A stretch of 64,000 nucleotides of DNA from Dysidea avara (Eukaryota; Porifera; Demospongiae; Dictyoceratida; Dysideidae). Both the position numbers and the translations under genes were made by a program. The notes under the pieces are model-generated. The model did no database searches and had not been told where the DNA came from. It saw nothing but the letters and a program-made list of their open reading frames with translations. Positions 34,762-47,468 of this stretch are shown here, in pieces (the first letter of the stretch is position 1; every line of letters starts with the position of its first letter). Location of the stretch: positions 2,972,359-3,036,358 of the forward strand of contig NC_089272.1 in NCBI RefSeq assembly GCF_963678975.1, written 5' to 3'.

Positions 34762-36467
34762 ATGGGAGATGGAGAAACACCCTCAGTTGGATCCTACATC
34801 TTTAGTGTTACATTGAGCTCTATACCAAAAATTGCGATCATAGTAAGTGGCCATCCTGTTGCATGCTTGGCTAATAGAAAGGAGCTATATTGTTTGTTGC
34901 ACAGTGGCTACACTTCAGTATTGTCAGTTGCATGTACTGCTGCATAACTATGATGTAATAAAAGCCAGTTTGTTACCTGCAGGTTAGTTAGTTGATATAA
35001 ATTAGGCAGTCAATTGTAGCTATAGTTCTTTTTCTATCATTATTATGGTGCAGTCCAGTTGACAGCTCAATCCTTAGAATTAACAGTTAGGCCATGCATA
35101 TTGTCAGACTATAATACAATAACTTTAGCTATGTAGCAAGATGTATCTACGTGTGGCCATTTTTTACAGATTGTAAGTGTTGATTTTAGTGGTCTATTGC
35201 AGTGTTGTCTCAACTATTAATATGCCACAGTTGTGAATGGTTTAAGTCATAGAATCGTGTGAAGATTACTGCTTTGTGTCCACACTCAAAATGTTTACAA
35301 ATTTTAGTGTTAATTACCATACAGCTTCCTTAGTGCTGTGTAAGTCGCATACAAATTCATTACACCACATAGCTTGTTTTGGGGTAGTATACCACACACC
35401 CTGCATATGCAAGGCTTCTCAGGTGAAAACATACATGTTATTATTTTGATGGTTATGAACCCACCAAAGGATAAAAAAGAATTTACACTGTAAGGTATCT
35501 TGTATCTGTAACTGATACAGGGTGTTACCATGTAGATTCCAGTACAATGCTCTCTAGGTTCTTTAGTAGTTATGACAACGATTAAAGCAAATATCTACTA
35601 TTGTTGATGATCCTCTATTCTACAGGTCTTCTGCATCATCATAGCTGCATTCAGGGCAGAGCTGTTTTCAGCCAGTTTTTCATTTACAGCAACTGGTGAT
35701 CGAGATCTTCCGGTCCGAATCTGCTTCTATTTTGATGCTGACGACGACCCTGTATACTACGGAGATCGTGTGTGCAACAATGGCATCGCTGGTGCCATCA
35801 TGAGTATCCTGTTTGCCATGGCCTTCATGATTATTGACCTCCAAATTCCATGTGCCACTTCAATGGTAACTTACTACACTGCATATGTGTTGAGTATATG
35901 TGTAACATGATATCACTTGTGCTTTATGTGTATAGTATGTGCATGTGTTATACATGGAACCTACTATAAATTTAGTTGCTATGCCTGTGCAATCCATCAG
36001 TGCACATACACATTTTTACATATATAGTATATGTACTTTGATGATCAGAACGTTTTTGTTGACTCAAGGTGTCCATATTATGTATGTATATAGAAAATTC
36101 ATTTTCTTCTATTTATAGTTTGTGAGGCTATACCACTTCATGATCTTTGTGTTTGCTGTGGCATTTTCTGTTTACTGGTTAATATCTGCTGCTCTACTGG
36201 CTAACCTGTACACAAGATACTGTGATGACCTGCCAGGTGATTGTGATGACACTGATGAGAAGTTCATCCTACTGCCAATAATGGGATTTTTGACCATGGC
36301 TGCTTGGGTGAGTTCTTATAGCTAGTATTATATGTACTTTGTATAGTTGACATCTTAGTCAAAAAAGCAACTAGCTAGTTATGTTTTGTCACTGAATATA
36401 TCCTCTTTTTCATCCACAGATTGGCCAGGCCATTCTCTCCCTGATCCGAACTATCACAGGAAAGTAG
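34762..36467 (+). CDS. Synaptogyrin-like four-TM (MARVEL-type) protein, paralogue 1
   Basis: Four exons, all phase 0: 34762-34842, 35626-35865, 36119-36307, 36420-36467; 185 aa. Four hydrophobic helices: about 21-41, 81-103, 114-137 and 157-179. The first lumenal loop carries DLPVRICFYF and GDRVCNNG (Cys60, Cys77). The second loop has Cys142 and Cys149. The fourth helix ends AAWIGQAILSLIR, which matches the synaptogyrin motif WAGQAVLAFQR. YWLISAALLANLY also parallels synaptogyrin helix 3. Synaptogyrins are vesicle membrane proteins of the MARVEL superfamily. The cytosolic C-terminal tail is only a few residues here. The start is supported by the shared MGDG/MGDE opening of the paralogues. Exact family membership is an inference from motifs and topology. 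Confidence 0.85.
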
Positions 36468-36759
36468 TACATTATCAACAAGATCTTCCAATAACTGAAC
36501 AATGAGTGCATATATATATTATATATCTCATCTTTTGCAAGGTGCATGGCTTGTTGTGTTACATTGTTACATAGGAGTTTTCATAGAGTTTCTAGTACAT
36601 GTAACATGATCTTGTGCTTCTGTAACTAGTCAGCTAATGTAATATAATGTTGTATAAGTTGGGCAATACTACTGTTACACCGGAATTAATATTATGATAT
36701 GTCAACTATACTGAGAGGAGTACAATGGAGCCTGTAGGACCACCATGCAATATCATAAT

Positions 36760-36850
36760 GGTCTTATTGATGAAGTCATGAAGTACACCTTAGGACCTAC
36801 TTGAAATGGTTACTATAATGAGGTGGTCTTATTAAAGAGGTAAAGTACGG
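36760..36850. repeat. Dispersed repeat (CACTATAATGAGGTGGTCTT type)
   Basis: GGACCTACTTGAAATGGTTACTATAATGAGG-type sequence, quoted here only in outline, recurs in two copies at 46010-46170 and as a fragment at 17640-17700. It is present downstream of both tetraspan genes 1 and 2. Confidence 0.6.
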
Positions 36851-37100
36851 GGCACCCACTTCATGGCCACTAAAATGACTCAGTCATAAAGTACACCTAT
36901 AGTTCTGTAAAGTACTTCATCATGCTTTCAAAGTGAAGATTAATAATGCTATAAGAGGTAACTGTTTTGTTAGAGTGTGTATCATTTCCCTGACAGCTGT
37001 AAATAATCTCAAACTAATTTCTGTAAGAGTAAAATTATTAGTCAATAATGTCAGACTCTATGGAGTAGCTACACCCACATGTTGAAGGGGGTTGAGGTTG

Positions 37101-37590
37101 CAATGGCGGATCCAGGATGGGGCATTTGGGGCAAATGCCCCCCCCCCCCCCAACCCACACACACACACACCTTGTGGAGGAGCCAGCCATAGCTACTTCT
37201 GATTAAAATAGCCACTAAACTTTATGTCAGCTAGGCCAAGATCAGTTTATAAACTTATGAAAATATGCACATTTTATTAACATTTATTACAAATTCACCT
37301 GAAACTAAAGCGAAACTTGTCACCCAGCACCTTCGTGCGCATTACGCGCCTCTAAAAATAATTATAGTATTGCTGTTTTTAGACATTTGGAGCCTTTTAA
37401 ACCGCTTTTAAGGCTTCACAACCATCTGAAAACGCCAAAATGGCACAAATCAACAATGAGACACTACTAAGAGGTGATTATTTGCTGCTTCAAAAATGCA
37501 GCACTGAACTAGAGAATTTGGCTCTCCCCAACCACCTACAACTTAGCCTGTTTGTGCCCCTCCCCTTGCCAGCTCCTGGATCCGCCCCTG
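37101..37590. mobile_element. hAT-like element with 5-bp target duplication, 490 bp
   Basis: Left CAATGGCGGATCCAGGA; right (inverted) CAGGGGCGGATCCAGGA. Target duplication GGTTG at 37096-37100 and 37591-37595. G- or C-rich inner ends; no transposase. Confidence 0.85.
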
Positions 37591-38010
37591 GGTTGCACAT
37601 GATGCTTGGATAATTATTGGTTATTCGTGTGAGCCAATAGAGCATATACTTATATTGTTACAAGTTAATAACAATAACATGGTTAAGTATGCTGATATAA
37701 TACTGTACTCAGGCTTATTATTTCAGGTTCCAAATCATAGTAACGAAACCGGCACTGATTTGTGGATATTTCCTGTTTCCAGCCTTGCGGTAAGATTGGC
37801 ACAACCCATCAGTTTTATCCTTATACAGTATTAACCTACCCGAGATACGTATATGTAATGATTAAATCCATAGCTACCTCTCAACCGGCGTGATTCTCAC
37901 GATTTGAGGTGCAATCTCACTCTCACTGGCGCGCCCAAAGTATTGAATCTCACGCCTACAAGCAATGTAGCTTAACTTCCACAAAAACGTGTGTGGGACC
38001 GGGTGTCTAT

Positions 38011-38397
38011 TAGGCCACTCCAATTGGTAATTATGTTTCTGGTCCACCGCCCGCATCCTTTTTTTACAGAAAGTGAAATTACAGAAATGCATGGGGAATA
38101 TGCCCACATCAGATTTTCGACAAAGCCGGATTTCAGAAACAAATATTGGGCTGCTACAAACATGCTAAATCTAACTGCTTACGTGTTACTATACGTCTTT
38201 TATCAGTGAAAACCTGCAAGAAATGAGCATAGTGCTTAGTACGGATCGATATACTCTAATAAAACAGCCAGAAAATCGCAAAAATACTCTAATTGAGCAG
38301 TCACTTCATTATTGCTTTGTTGCTGAATTCCGCCCGCCCGCATCTAAAACTAAACTTCAGATGACCAGAAACATAAAAACAAATTGGAGTGGCCTTA
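38011..38397. mobile_element. TIR element, 387 bp, TAAGGCCACTCCAATT ends
   Basis: Left TAGGCCACTCCAATTGGTAA and inverted right TAAGGCCACTCCAATTTGTT match over about 35 bp, to TATGTTTCTGGTC. Target duplication TCTAT at 38006-38010 and 38398-38402. It contains two copies of the dispersed TACTCTAAT motif. Confidence 0.82.
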
Positions 38398-38959
38398 TCT
38401 ATTGTGGGATTAATCTATGGTCAGAGCACTGGATTAAGACATGGCTGGGGACGTGACAACAGAGTGGAATGTAAAATATAAGAGTAAAGGAATGTTTCGA
38501 CTGCCTGGAGCTGCCACGGTGTTGGGCTAAAATAATCATGTGATTCCATGGATACACTTCAAGACGAAAATAAAGAACAAGCGACTAACAGTTGTGGCTG
38601 AACATTAAAAAAGATTGTGACATTCCAGTGCCTTCAGAAAGGATAGCTAAAAGTGCACTACCAGAATTCAATGGATACGTCAGTGTGCTCAACTACTTCT
38701 AGTGTGTGGCATAGCAGATGGTGGCATAATGTATCGTGTACAGATACAGCTAAGTCTGCATAAACAGGTGGATAGATAGGAAGCATAAGTCCACAACTAC
38801 GCATTATCAGCCTAAGGGCACAGTTTATGTATGTTGTGCTTGTTTTCTCCATCAGGTTGTATGGGATGGATGGCAGTTTGTTGATCTCACTCACTCCTGG
38901 CAAAGGCTACAAGTTGAGAGCTCTGAAGTGCAGAAAGTGGCCCACCTCAATTGTGTCGG

Positions 38960-39345
38960 CTCAAAGACGTATTCAATGCTGAAAAACTAGACCGCGCCAA
39001 GATTACCAGCTGAATGTGAGTTGAGACAATTAAAGACTTTGTTTGTGCAGCACTACAAGCTTAAAGCATTGGTAATCGTGGAGTGTTTCATCTTTCACAA
39101 GAGGGACCAACACACGAGGAATCTATAAATGATTTCTTGATTGAACTATGAAAGTTGGCTCAGTCCTGTGATTTTGGAATGTTTCTGGAGCAGGCCTTGC
39201 GAGACCACTTCGTGTGTGGTCTGACCAATTCCCAGATGCAACAGTGCCTGTTGTCTGAAAAGGAGTTAACATTGGAAAAGGTGGTAACCTTAGCAACCAC
39301 CATGGAAAACAATTCTCCATCCCCTACAGTCACCTTGTAACAGAA
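38960..39345 (+). pseudogene. Ty3/gypsy-like gag fossil
   Basis: The plus strand shows a gag-type peptide with QALRDHFVCGLTNSQMQQC, LLSEKELTLEKVV and ATTMEN, the usual signature of the C-terminal half of gypsy-type gag. It is a broken fragment carrying several disabling changes. No LTRs, integrase or reverse transcriptase of the same element are attached. Old insertion. Confidence 0.65.
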
Positions 39346-39367
39346 ACTCTGCTGGGATTGAGTCCCA

Positions 39368-39607
39368 CTAAGTCACTATTGTTACTTGCCAACTTCGGCA
39401 AAAGCGGTCCAATGTTCGAAAATTACAGGGGCTCTGAAAACGAAGATGGCTGGCTGGATCAAAGCTGTGTAGTCTACTAGATAATCTGTGTGTTGTTTTA
39501 AATGATGGGCGGAAAGTTTGAAGGCTGCCTTGCCCTTCACCATCCAAGAGACGACGTGGATTGTGACAGTCAGTCAAAGAGGGACGTAAAGCTGCACATA
39601 TTCTCAA
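39368..39607 (-). pseudogene. Fragment of unknown repeated coding element
   Basis: An open minus-strand stretch gives DGEGQGSLQ...FDPASHLRF...FRTLDRFCRSWQVTI. The same spacing of DGEG-G, DPA--L, LD-F-RSW--TI is found on the plus strand at 47469-47690. The family was not recognised. Confidence 0.4.
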
Positions 39608-39659
39608 TACAGGATTGAAGGCTGTCCAAACAACTTACATGAGACAAAGCTTCACTTGA

Positions 39660-39950
39660 ATACTAGATGGACACATACTCTAGCATAGGACGGATCCAAG
39701 ATTTATAAAGTGTGAAAATATCTTGACATTCAAAAAATGATTGGCAGCGATATAACTGACCTAAACGTTGTCGTCCACAGCTCAAAACATTGTCTATATG
39801 CCTTTGCCAAGTCAAAGAAGAGTCAAAAGTAAATTTGAGGACTTTGACTGAATTGACTTCTGGAATTTGAATGTTATTTAAAAATAGCAGAGGATGGCTG
39901 GAAACATCGGACATAGTACGGAGTGTATAGCTACACAACAACATGTATGC
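39660..39950 (-). pseudogene. LINE reverse-transcriptase C-terminal fragment
   Basis: The frame on the minus strand includes LNNIQIPEVNSVKVL, FDSSLTWQRHIDNVLS and LYKSWIRPMLEY, the post-catalytic landmarks of jockey/CR1-type LINEs. It is open for about 93 codons but truncated on both sides. Confidence 0.75.
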
Positions 39951-39969
39951 ACATATAACACACGTGTAT

Positions 39970-41060
39970 AGCTACACATGATGGTGTGGTTAGGTGCTTG
40001 GGTCTGTAATATTCTCTGAGACTCTGACTGAATTATGAAGAGCTTGCTATGTTTGTATAAACTATAAACCCAGAATGAATTTAGATCAGTAATCCAAAAT
40101 GATATGCACTGAAAAGTATAGTGTCTGGAGTTTCATGAACAATTGATTGCATGATATTGTTCTAATGTATGTACAGTATGCCACATACATTAGAACAATA
40201 TCAACAATGATGTAATTTTAGGCCAACGAGTGTAATGAAGTGAAAACTTTTTTAAAAAAAGTGGCATCAGTTTGCCTGAAGTTACTCCACCAATTCTATA
40301 GGGTTGAAATTATTCTCTGGCATTAAATGATATACAATAGCAAGATCCTTCAGTGCATAATATACCCTGGAGCATTTATACACCATAAATTTACACAACT
40401 CGAACTTCACCAACAGCCTTAATTATAATTCATGTTGTCATCTCATAATGACAATTGCATCATGTGAGCTGGCTACATGCGGACTAGCTATCTAACATGC
40501 ATTTCCTACATTCAAGAGAAGAGATCCACTCTTGCTACATTCCTATAGTATTAACTTGCAATAGCAAGACTCCACCATAATGATACCATACCAATTCATG
40601 TGTTAATTTCAAATCCTAATGACACAAAGTGTCATGCAGTCTTATTTGCTAATGTAGCTATCAATAATTTTCACTATACAATGAGCATAGGAAACTTCAC
40701 TGAAACAGATCATATAATTTATACAATAGCATTTTTTCTATAGCTAGCATATACCCCCTTCATTTTGTGCCACACACAGTAACTAAACTTTCTCGTTATT
40801 AAAATGTTCAACAACATAGCCCTGGAAATTAAACCTGCATGTTCCTTCACTTTTCCACAAAATTATTCAGTCTGTTGCTAGATGCAAAAGTTATGCACAT
40901 AGCATGCAAGTAAGTCAAAACAATGATCCATGCATATTATATGCTGATAGCATCATGTGCAATAAACAGTTCATTCATGTAGCATCAGTATCTATACAGC
41001 AAACTGATATGTATAACATGATTCTGTAGTTTACGGTGTGCAGTATTCTACCATATACAC
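39970..41060 (+). repeat. Segmental duplication block, copy 2
   Basis: Partner of 33460-34530. It is separated from the duplicated promoter of gene 2 (43300 on) by about 2.2 kb that includes LINE fragments, so insertion followed the duplication. Confidence 0.7.
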
Positions 41061-41139
41061 ATCAATGGTCCATCATGTGGCAAAATTAATGATATATAAT
41101 CCCTCCAAGCATGAATTTTTTGCACCTGACAAAAAAGAA

Positions 41140-41520
41140 TCCTATAATGACTCTAAACAAGTAACACATGTTAATATCTGTGAGTGACTACTCATTGATA
41201 AAAAAACTGTCATGGAATGAATACAGCCACTGAATATTAAGCCAGACAAGCTTTGTACTGTAACAATCTTTCTCACTGTCCTGGACATATACCTAGCTAT
41301 TATAAGATCATGGTGAGTCCAATACTTGAATATGGCTCTACCATCCGGGACCTTCACACTTACCTTAATATTGACTTAACAGAATGTATCCAAAGAACTG
41401 CTGCAATAGTTCATTACAAATTTTAAACTTTCCACGTGTTTCTAGAATGTTGAAACAGCTCAGTTTACCACCCTACAACAGTATAGAAGAGAAAATGTAG
41501 CTAGATATTATGGCCAACTT
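41140..41520 (+). pseudogene. LINE reverse-transcriptase C-terminal fragment
   Basis: Plus-strand frames give MVSPILEYGSTI, IQRTAAIVHY and SSVYHPTTV-type pieces, matching LINE thumb and RRA motifs, with several stops and frame changes. Confidence 0.65.
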
Positions 41521-41565
41521 ACTACAAAAATTGACTCAGTCATACAGTTTTTCATTTTTTCCTTA

Positions 41566-41910
41566 TGATTATGATTATTATGATTATGTTTAAGATTACT
41601 GAAAATACAGTTACAAACTGATACATTCAGGGAGGTTATAACAAATCACAAAACAAGATTAATATTATAGTTTATCTAAAAACACTTCCAGAGATTGAGA
41701 TTCTATAGTGTCAATGGGTAAATTGCTCCAATCACGGATAGATGTGGCATAGTAGCCTTCTGCAATCAAATTATGTAATTATTCTAAATAACTCCCCCGC
41801 CCTCAAGTGTGGATCTGAGATTTTGCTATAAGAGAGGAGGACTGGGGTACACGTACTGATAGAAGTAACTGCACAGTGTTGCAATGCACACTGTGCAAAA
41901 TGTAATGCAT
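41566..41910 (-). pseudogene. LINE 3' end with (CATAAT)n tail
   Basis: The minus strand reads ATSIRDWSNLPIDTIESQSL, the usual last domain of CR1/L2-type LINEs, followed by a short 3' UTR and an ATAATC repeat tail (41566-41590). The tail type is the same as in the LINE at 54962-55573. Confidence 0.72.
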
Positions 41911-43300
41911 GAGCTCTCTAGGAAGGTCTGGAAGCATGCCCCTACATGAAAATTAATTTTGAAAAACTGTCACTCTGAGATCTCTGACTGAAATTGCAAA
42001 TATTTATTGCCAGTTCAATATTAGAAGTATGAATGCTACAATATTATTCTGAGCTAGAAAACAGAATTAGTTTATGTAGCATGAGGTCTAGGCTTAGCTA
42101 CTCCTCAAAAAAACTTAAGTACCATAATTGTATTTGGTGGGAATTTTAAAATTTGCAAATAATTAGTTATTGAAATACGACACTGGAGGAATGATTAATT
42201 GCTATTGTAAGCTGGAATAAAATTTACAATATGTAGCAATATTACTTTCCAAGATTGAATTTGGTGGCTACTTTGACTGAAAGTCCAAAATGTTTATTGA
42301 AAATTCAAATACTATACTTCCCCCGTATTACTACTGAGTATATATTAAGGTGTAGGCTATACTAAAGCACAAGAATTCACATTTATAGATCTAAATAGCT
42401 GAATATCTACTTTCTGTAGACACTGCTGGTGTGTAAAAGTATGAGAAGAGAATTTCTAGTCACATTAACTAGAATGGGAATGGAGTCAGTAGCAAAATTC
42501 TAGGTATTAATTGTTTTAACTGATAAACATACACTGCTCCTGACTGTTTTATTAGAGTATAATATGAATAGAGTAGTTAACAGTGCACGCAGGGCTACTA
42601 CCAGCTTTCTACAATCAAGGCCAGATTAGCTTAATTTTGTTCATCCTGAACTAAGTCTCCCATCAAGAAATGTCCGGATGATGCTTGCCTCTGCCAGCAT
42701 ATTGGCTTCTAGAAAATTTTTTCTGGCAAGGGGATTGTAAGGAGTAGAACACTAATTTATTATTGTATCTTATAATTTATTTGTGCACTGTTTTTCCTTA
42801 TGCTCACATGCATTGGTTCCATTTGTGGTCCTATATTTGTGGTCGCATGCATGTTGCCTGAGAACTCACTTTTTGTTGTTCTGTTTTGTCGTATACGTAG
42901 CTACATATTTTCATCATCATTCATGATGGTTTTTCTCTCGATCTCTAAGGTTCTAACCTATGCCTATAGTTTCTCATGCATGTTCTCCTTTGCTATGCCC
43001 TTATGGACAGATTTGGACATGTCATTGCTACACAGTCATAAAAACTGCACCAAAAATGTATTGAATTATGTCTAAAGTGGCTATATATAGCAACGTATAT
43101 ATAGCACTGTGAAAATTTTCTGAAGGGATGAGGGGGGACTTGGCCCCCATGCACCTTTTAACCTCGGCCCCTGACACTAAATTTTGTTTTTGTTATAACG
43201 CATAACACTTGTGTCTGTATACTAACTTACTTACATGATTTCAACACAACTGAACACTCAATAATGCGCGGCGGCAGTTCCACGTTACTCATGCGGCATC
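41911..43300. other. No gene recognised
   Basis: AT-rich. The segment at about 42830-42930 (TGTTGCCTGAGAACTCAC) resembles 44790-44890 in intron 1 of tetraspan gene 2. A CGGCCCCTGA end at about 43170 suggests another degraded CAGG-type element. Confidence 0.35.
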
Positions 43301-43342
43301 ATTAAGGTTTTTGCATATTTGAGCAGTATATATACCGTTCGC

Positions 43343-43348
43343 TATAAA
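43343..43348 (+). promoter_or_regulatory. TATA box of tetraspan gene 2
   Basis: TATAAA in the context GTTCGCTATAAAGTGC, identical to that of gene 1. The 5' UTR intron (43470-43562) is also conserved, but the NRF1-type palindrome present in gene 1 is not found at the matching place. Confidence 0.55.
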
Positions 43349-43623
43349 GTGCCATACGTATAGTATAGCTAGATCATAATATTATACGAATTTGTCATAG
43401 CTAGTATAGTAGCAGAAATCACTCAGTGATTGCTTATAGCTAGTGCGGTGAACCGACGACTGATATTTGGTAAGCAAATATTATCATAGTCATGTCACCT
43501 TTAGCTAATCCCATTTGGCTCTACGTATTAGCTATAGTTGTGTATACCATTTCTTGTTGCAGGTAGCTATACACGTTTAACTTATACTAAGTTGCTACAT
43601 ACCTGATAAAGACGAGGATCAAG

Positions 43624-45768
43624 ATGGGAGATGGAGTGGAAAAACCGACCTCAGCTGGACCCTACATCTTTAGTGCTATACTAAAAATTTCGATCATAGT
43701 AAGTGGCCATCCTGCTTGTCTGCATGGGCGCTCGTGCTCCTATAACGCAGTGGCTATTGACACAGACCGTCCTTGTCAATAGCTTGGCACCTCGCTCAGC
43801 TCCATGCATTAAAGCTTGGACTAACTTGGCTCGGACACAGACCAAACAACTCAAGCATCAAGCACACTAGCTGTTGCTAACTTTTTTAGTTTTTGGTGAG
43901 TTCGAGGTTAGAAGGAGCGAAGCGACCGTCCCCGTGAAGCAGCTGGTTCTTTTTTCTGCTTACTTAATATCAACTATAGTCACATATCTACAAATTAATT
44001 AGCTACATCGTTTAGCTCGTTTGGGGTATTGCCCTGCACATGCAGGGCTTCTCAGGTGAAACCATACATGTTATTATTTTTGATGATTAAGAAGCCAATA
44101 AAGGATAATAAAGAATTCCAGGTATCTTTGTCTGTAACTGATACAGGATGTTTACAATGCCCTCTTGGTGTTTTAGTAGTTATGACAACTAAAAGCACTA
44201 CATGCAACTATTGCTCATTTTTAGGTGGTTGATCTCAGCAAATTAAAGGTACACCTATTAGGCATATAGCTACTATAAGTTGACAACTCTCTCTTCCGAT
44301 TGCCAGGGAGTCAGTGTCTATATAATATACTGGATTAACCTTCCCCTCCACTCTTTTAGTCACTCCTATTGTTATCTATAACACACACCCTTCATTGATG
44401 GGTATTATAGAGCTCACATGTCCGCTTGACATATTGAATCAGCATGCAGCCAAAAACAATTCAAACCAGAATATCTACTACAACTTTTGGCTGAGTTAGA
44501 TCATTCACTGATACAAAACAGTGGAACTCACTACTTAACTCTATTCTAGTGATTATATAGATGTGATTAGTTTTATTCAACAAAGTTTGTCCATTTTCTA
44601 AAACAAGTGCTAGAGGACTTTTGAATTAAGTGGGCAGAGCCTTGATCTCTGATTCCCAGAGAGTTTTTCTGGTAGAAACTCTAAAGAATGGACAATCAAT
44701 TCAGACTGCTTTTAATTTACATATATAGCTATATTATTTCTATTTTTTCTCCTTGCCATGTTCACAACCAACCCAAATCGGTTAGATATGTGGACGCATG
44801 TTGCCTGAGGACTCACATACATGTACTTAATTTAATTGCATTACATTTTGTTCATCATAATCATGATGGTGTTGAAGTTGATGGTCTTTTATTCTACAGG
44901 CCTTCTGTATCATCATAGCTGCATTCAGGACAGAGCTGTTTATGGCTAGAGTATCCTTTCCAGCAACTGGTGATCGAGATCTTCCACTTGCAATCTGTGA
45001 GTATTTTGATACTGATGAGGACCCTAAATACTATGGAGATCGTGTGTGTAACAATGGTATCGCTGGTGCCATCATGAGTATCCTGTTTGCCATGGCCTTC
45101 ATGACTGCTGAGCTCCAAGCTGCATGTGCCACTTCAAAGGTAACTTATCATACTATATCTTGTGTGCATGTTTATGGTCACAGTGCAGTAACAACAGGAA
45201 TCGCCGCAGATGTTATACAGGACACAGAAATCATATTGCTAGTATTACACTGCTGCTATAAATTCAGATGCCATGCCTGTGCAGTGCACACACTATTTTA
45301 TGCATACAGTATAGGGCCACACACTTCTAGCTACCATGATGATCAGGATGCTTTGGTTGACTGATGGTGTCCATATTACACTGTGTAGTATTCGGGTTAT
45401 TGTAGCAAATCATATTCTGTTACTATCATTCTAATTACTGTAGTCTGTGAAACCGCTCCACTTTGTGGCATTTGTGTTTGCTGTGGCATTGTCCATCTAC
45501 TGGTTGATATCTGCTGCCCTACTGGCTAACTTGTACACAAGATACTGCGATAATCTGTCGCGTCATTGCCGTGACACTGAAGAGAAGTTCCTCCTATTGC
45601 CAATAATGGGATTTTTGACCATGGCTGCTTGGGTGAGTTCTTATATTTGGTATAGTTCACATAATGGACATAGTCAAAAATGTAACTATCTAGTCAATAC
45701 GTCCTCTTTTTCATCCACAGATTGGCCAGGCCATTCTCTCTCTGGTCCGGACTACCAGAGGAAAGTAG
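43624..45768 (+). CDS. Synaptogyrin-like four-TM (MARVEL-type) protein, paralogue 2
   Basis: Four phase-0 exons: 43624-43698, 44900-45139, 45444-45632, 45721-45768; 183 aa. It is very close to paralogue 1: MGDGVEK start, GDRDLPLAICEYFD and YYGDRVCNNG in loop 1, IYWLISAALLANLYTRYC for helix 3, and GFLTMAAW/IGQAILSLVR for helix 4. Exon 1 is two codons shorter than in gene 1, and the bend before helix 1 (LSSIPKIAII) is reduced to LKISII. Loop 2 retains both cysteines (YCDNLSRHC). Intron 1 carries an inserted repetitive segment (about 43710-43990) not found in gene 1. Intact reading frame and splice sites suggest an active gene. Confidence 0.85.
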
Positions 45769-46009
45769 TACAATATTAACACGATCTTCCTAATGACTTT
45801 ATAATAATATCTCTTGCATGTTGTGTGTATAACATAAACTTTTCATATTATTGAAAAAATTTCTATCATGATAGTGTGTTTCTGTAACCAGCAAGTACGT
45901 AATTATAGTTATTGTAAAAGCTGTGCAGTACTACTGTTGTACGTATATACTGGAATGGTATATAATTGTACTATTCATAGAGGGCATATGTAGTATGTTA
46001 TGGCCTCTT

Positions 46010-46170
46010 GGAAAGTACAATGGTGTTTCATGAAGTACCCATGCATGTTTGGGACCTACTTTTGGTCACTATAAGGTGATCTTATTAATAAAGTCATGAA
46101 GTACACCTTAGCTATGTTTGGGACCTACTTGACATAGTCACTACAATGAGATGGTCTTATTAACGAGGTC
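46010..46170. repeat. Dispersed repeat, two copies (GGACCTACTT type)
   Basis: Two tandem copies of the TTTGGGACCTACTT...ATGGTCTTATTAA...AAGTACACC unit lie downstream of gene 2. The same repeat lies downstream of gene 1 (36760-36850). Confidence 0.6.
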
Positions 46171-46179
46171 ATAAGTACA

Positions 46180-47460
46180 CCATATAGCTTTCTAACATTT
46201 TTTCAAAGTGATGATTATGCACCGACTCCAGATCGGGAAAAGGTGGGGATTTGCAAATACTAGATGACGAATTCTCCATCTCGGGGGACAACTTTGAGTT
46301 ACAAATCTCTATTTACCCCAACAGTATGGCTATTCAAGTTGCAAATGTCCCTACACTGTGGACAAACTTTACATGGGACATAACATTGATAGGTGAAAGA
46401 GGTGACTGTTTTATTAGAATGTATATCATTTCCCTGACAGCTGTAAATAATCTCAATTTCTGTAAAGCACAAATAATTAGTCAATAACTCTGTAGGGGGA
46501 AAAGGGTCTAGTCTTTTTCAAATCCCACAATCTTCTTGATGCATCATGAGGTTACAACATTAAATTGTCTCCTCCACTATATATAACTTTTACAACTGTG
46601 GATCATAGTCAAATGTATTCTAATAGAACAGTCATAGAGGTCTATAGTGGATTGCTTCTTTGGACCAAGGAATTCAACAAATGGTTCAGAACACTTCAAA
46701 TGTAGCTAGTAGCTTGATCTTGAGTTTTCCAGTTCCAAATTTTGACATGCATTAGAAACTAAGGTACCTGCTCCCCCAGACCCATATCTGTGACTCACTA
46801 CCAAATCTGGAAACTATATATACACTTTTGAAAAATTCCTATTGTACATTATCCGAGTGTTAGCATAACTTGCATTGTGGTTGTCTCATAAGAGAAGTGG
46901 AGTACATCACAGTGCGTAATAAAAGTGTCAGTATTACAGCTGACTGTTTGGTAAGTAATATGGCTGCATACTGATACTTACAACAAGCCAGTGGCAAAGA
47001 GGGTGTAAATCATGTGATCAACAATAATGTTGAAGGCCTAGCTATCATGTAAAAGGTATATTAACATCCAGTGAAAATAGGTGGACTTGTACATTAAAGG
47101 TAGGTAATGAGATTAGAGATAATAATAGTCTTACAATAGTTGTTTTATGGTTGGAGACTGCCATGTTCTTAAGAGCAGTTGCACATTACCCAGGCAGGTT
47201 GGGAAGGGGAGTGGCAGAGCACACATGATAAGTCCCAAATTACTTGAGAACCAATAAAGTTATTATTGAAGACTTTGTGGTCAGTAAGTTATGTGGCATA
47301 GTAGCACTAACTGAGAACTTGAAGGTAACAGCATACAGCATCTATACTCTTTGATAGACATCTTCCTAAAGGGAGTAAACCACATTACAACTCTATCAAT
47401 GATCACTTCAGTAATGAGACAAAGAATCATGGTGGCATGTTGCAGCAACGTATCTCACAT
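46180..47460. other. No gene recognised
   Basis: Contains dispersed 19-bp motif copies (about 46405, 46616). No supported exon. Confidence 0.35.
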
Positions 47461-47468
47461 GTTGATTA

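Noticed and set aside
42800-43075. 91-codon plus-strand frame resembling a membrane protein
   Set aside because: Part of it corresponds to intronic sequence of tetraspan gene 2 (44790-44890), so it is duplicated non-coding DNA.
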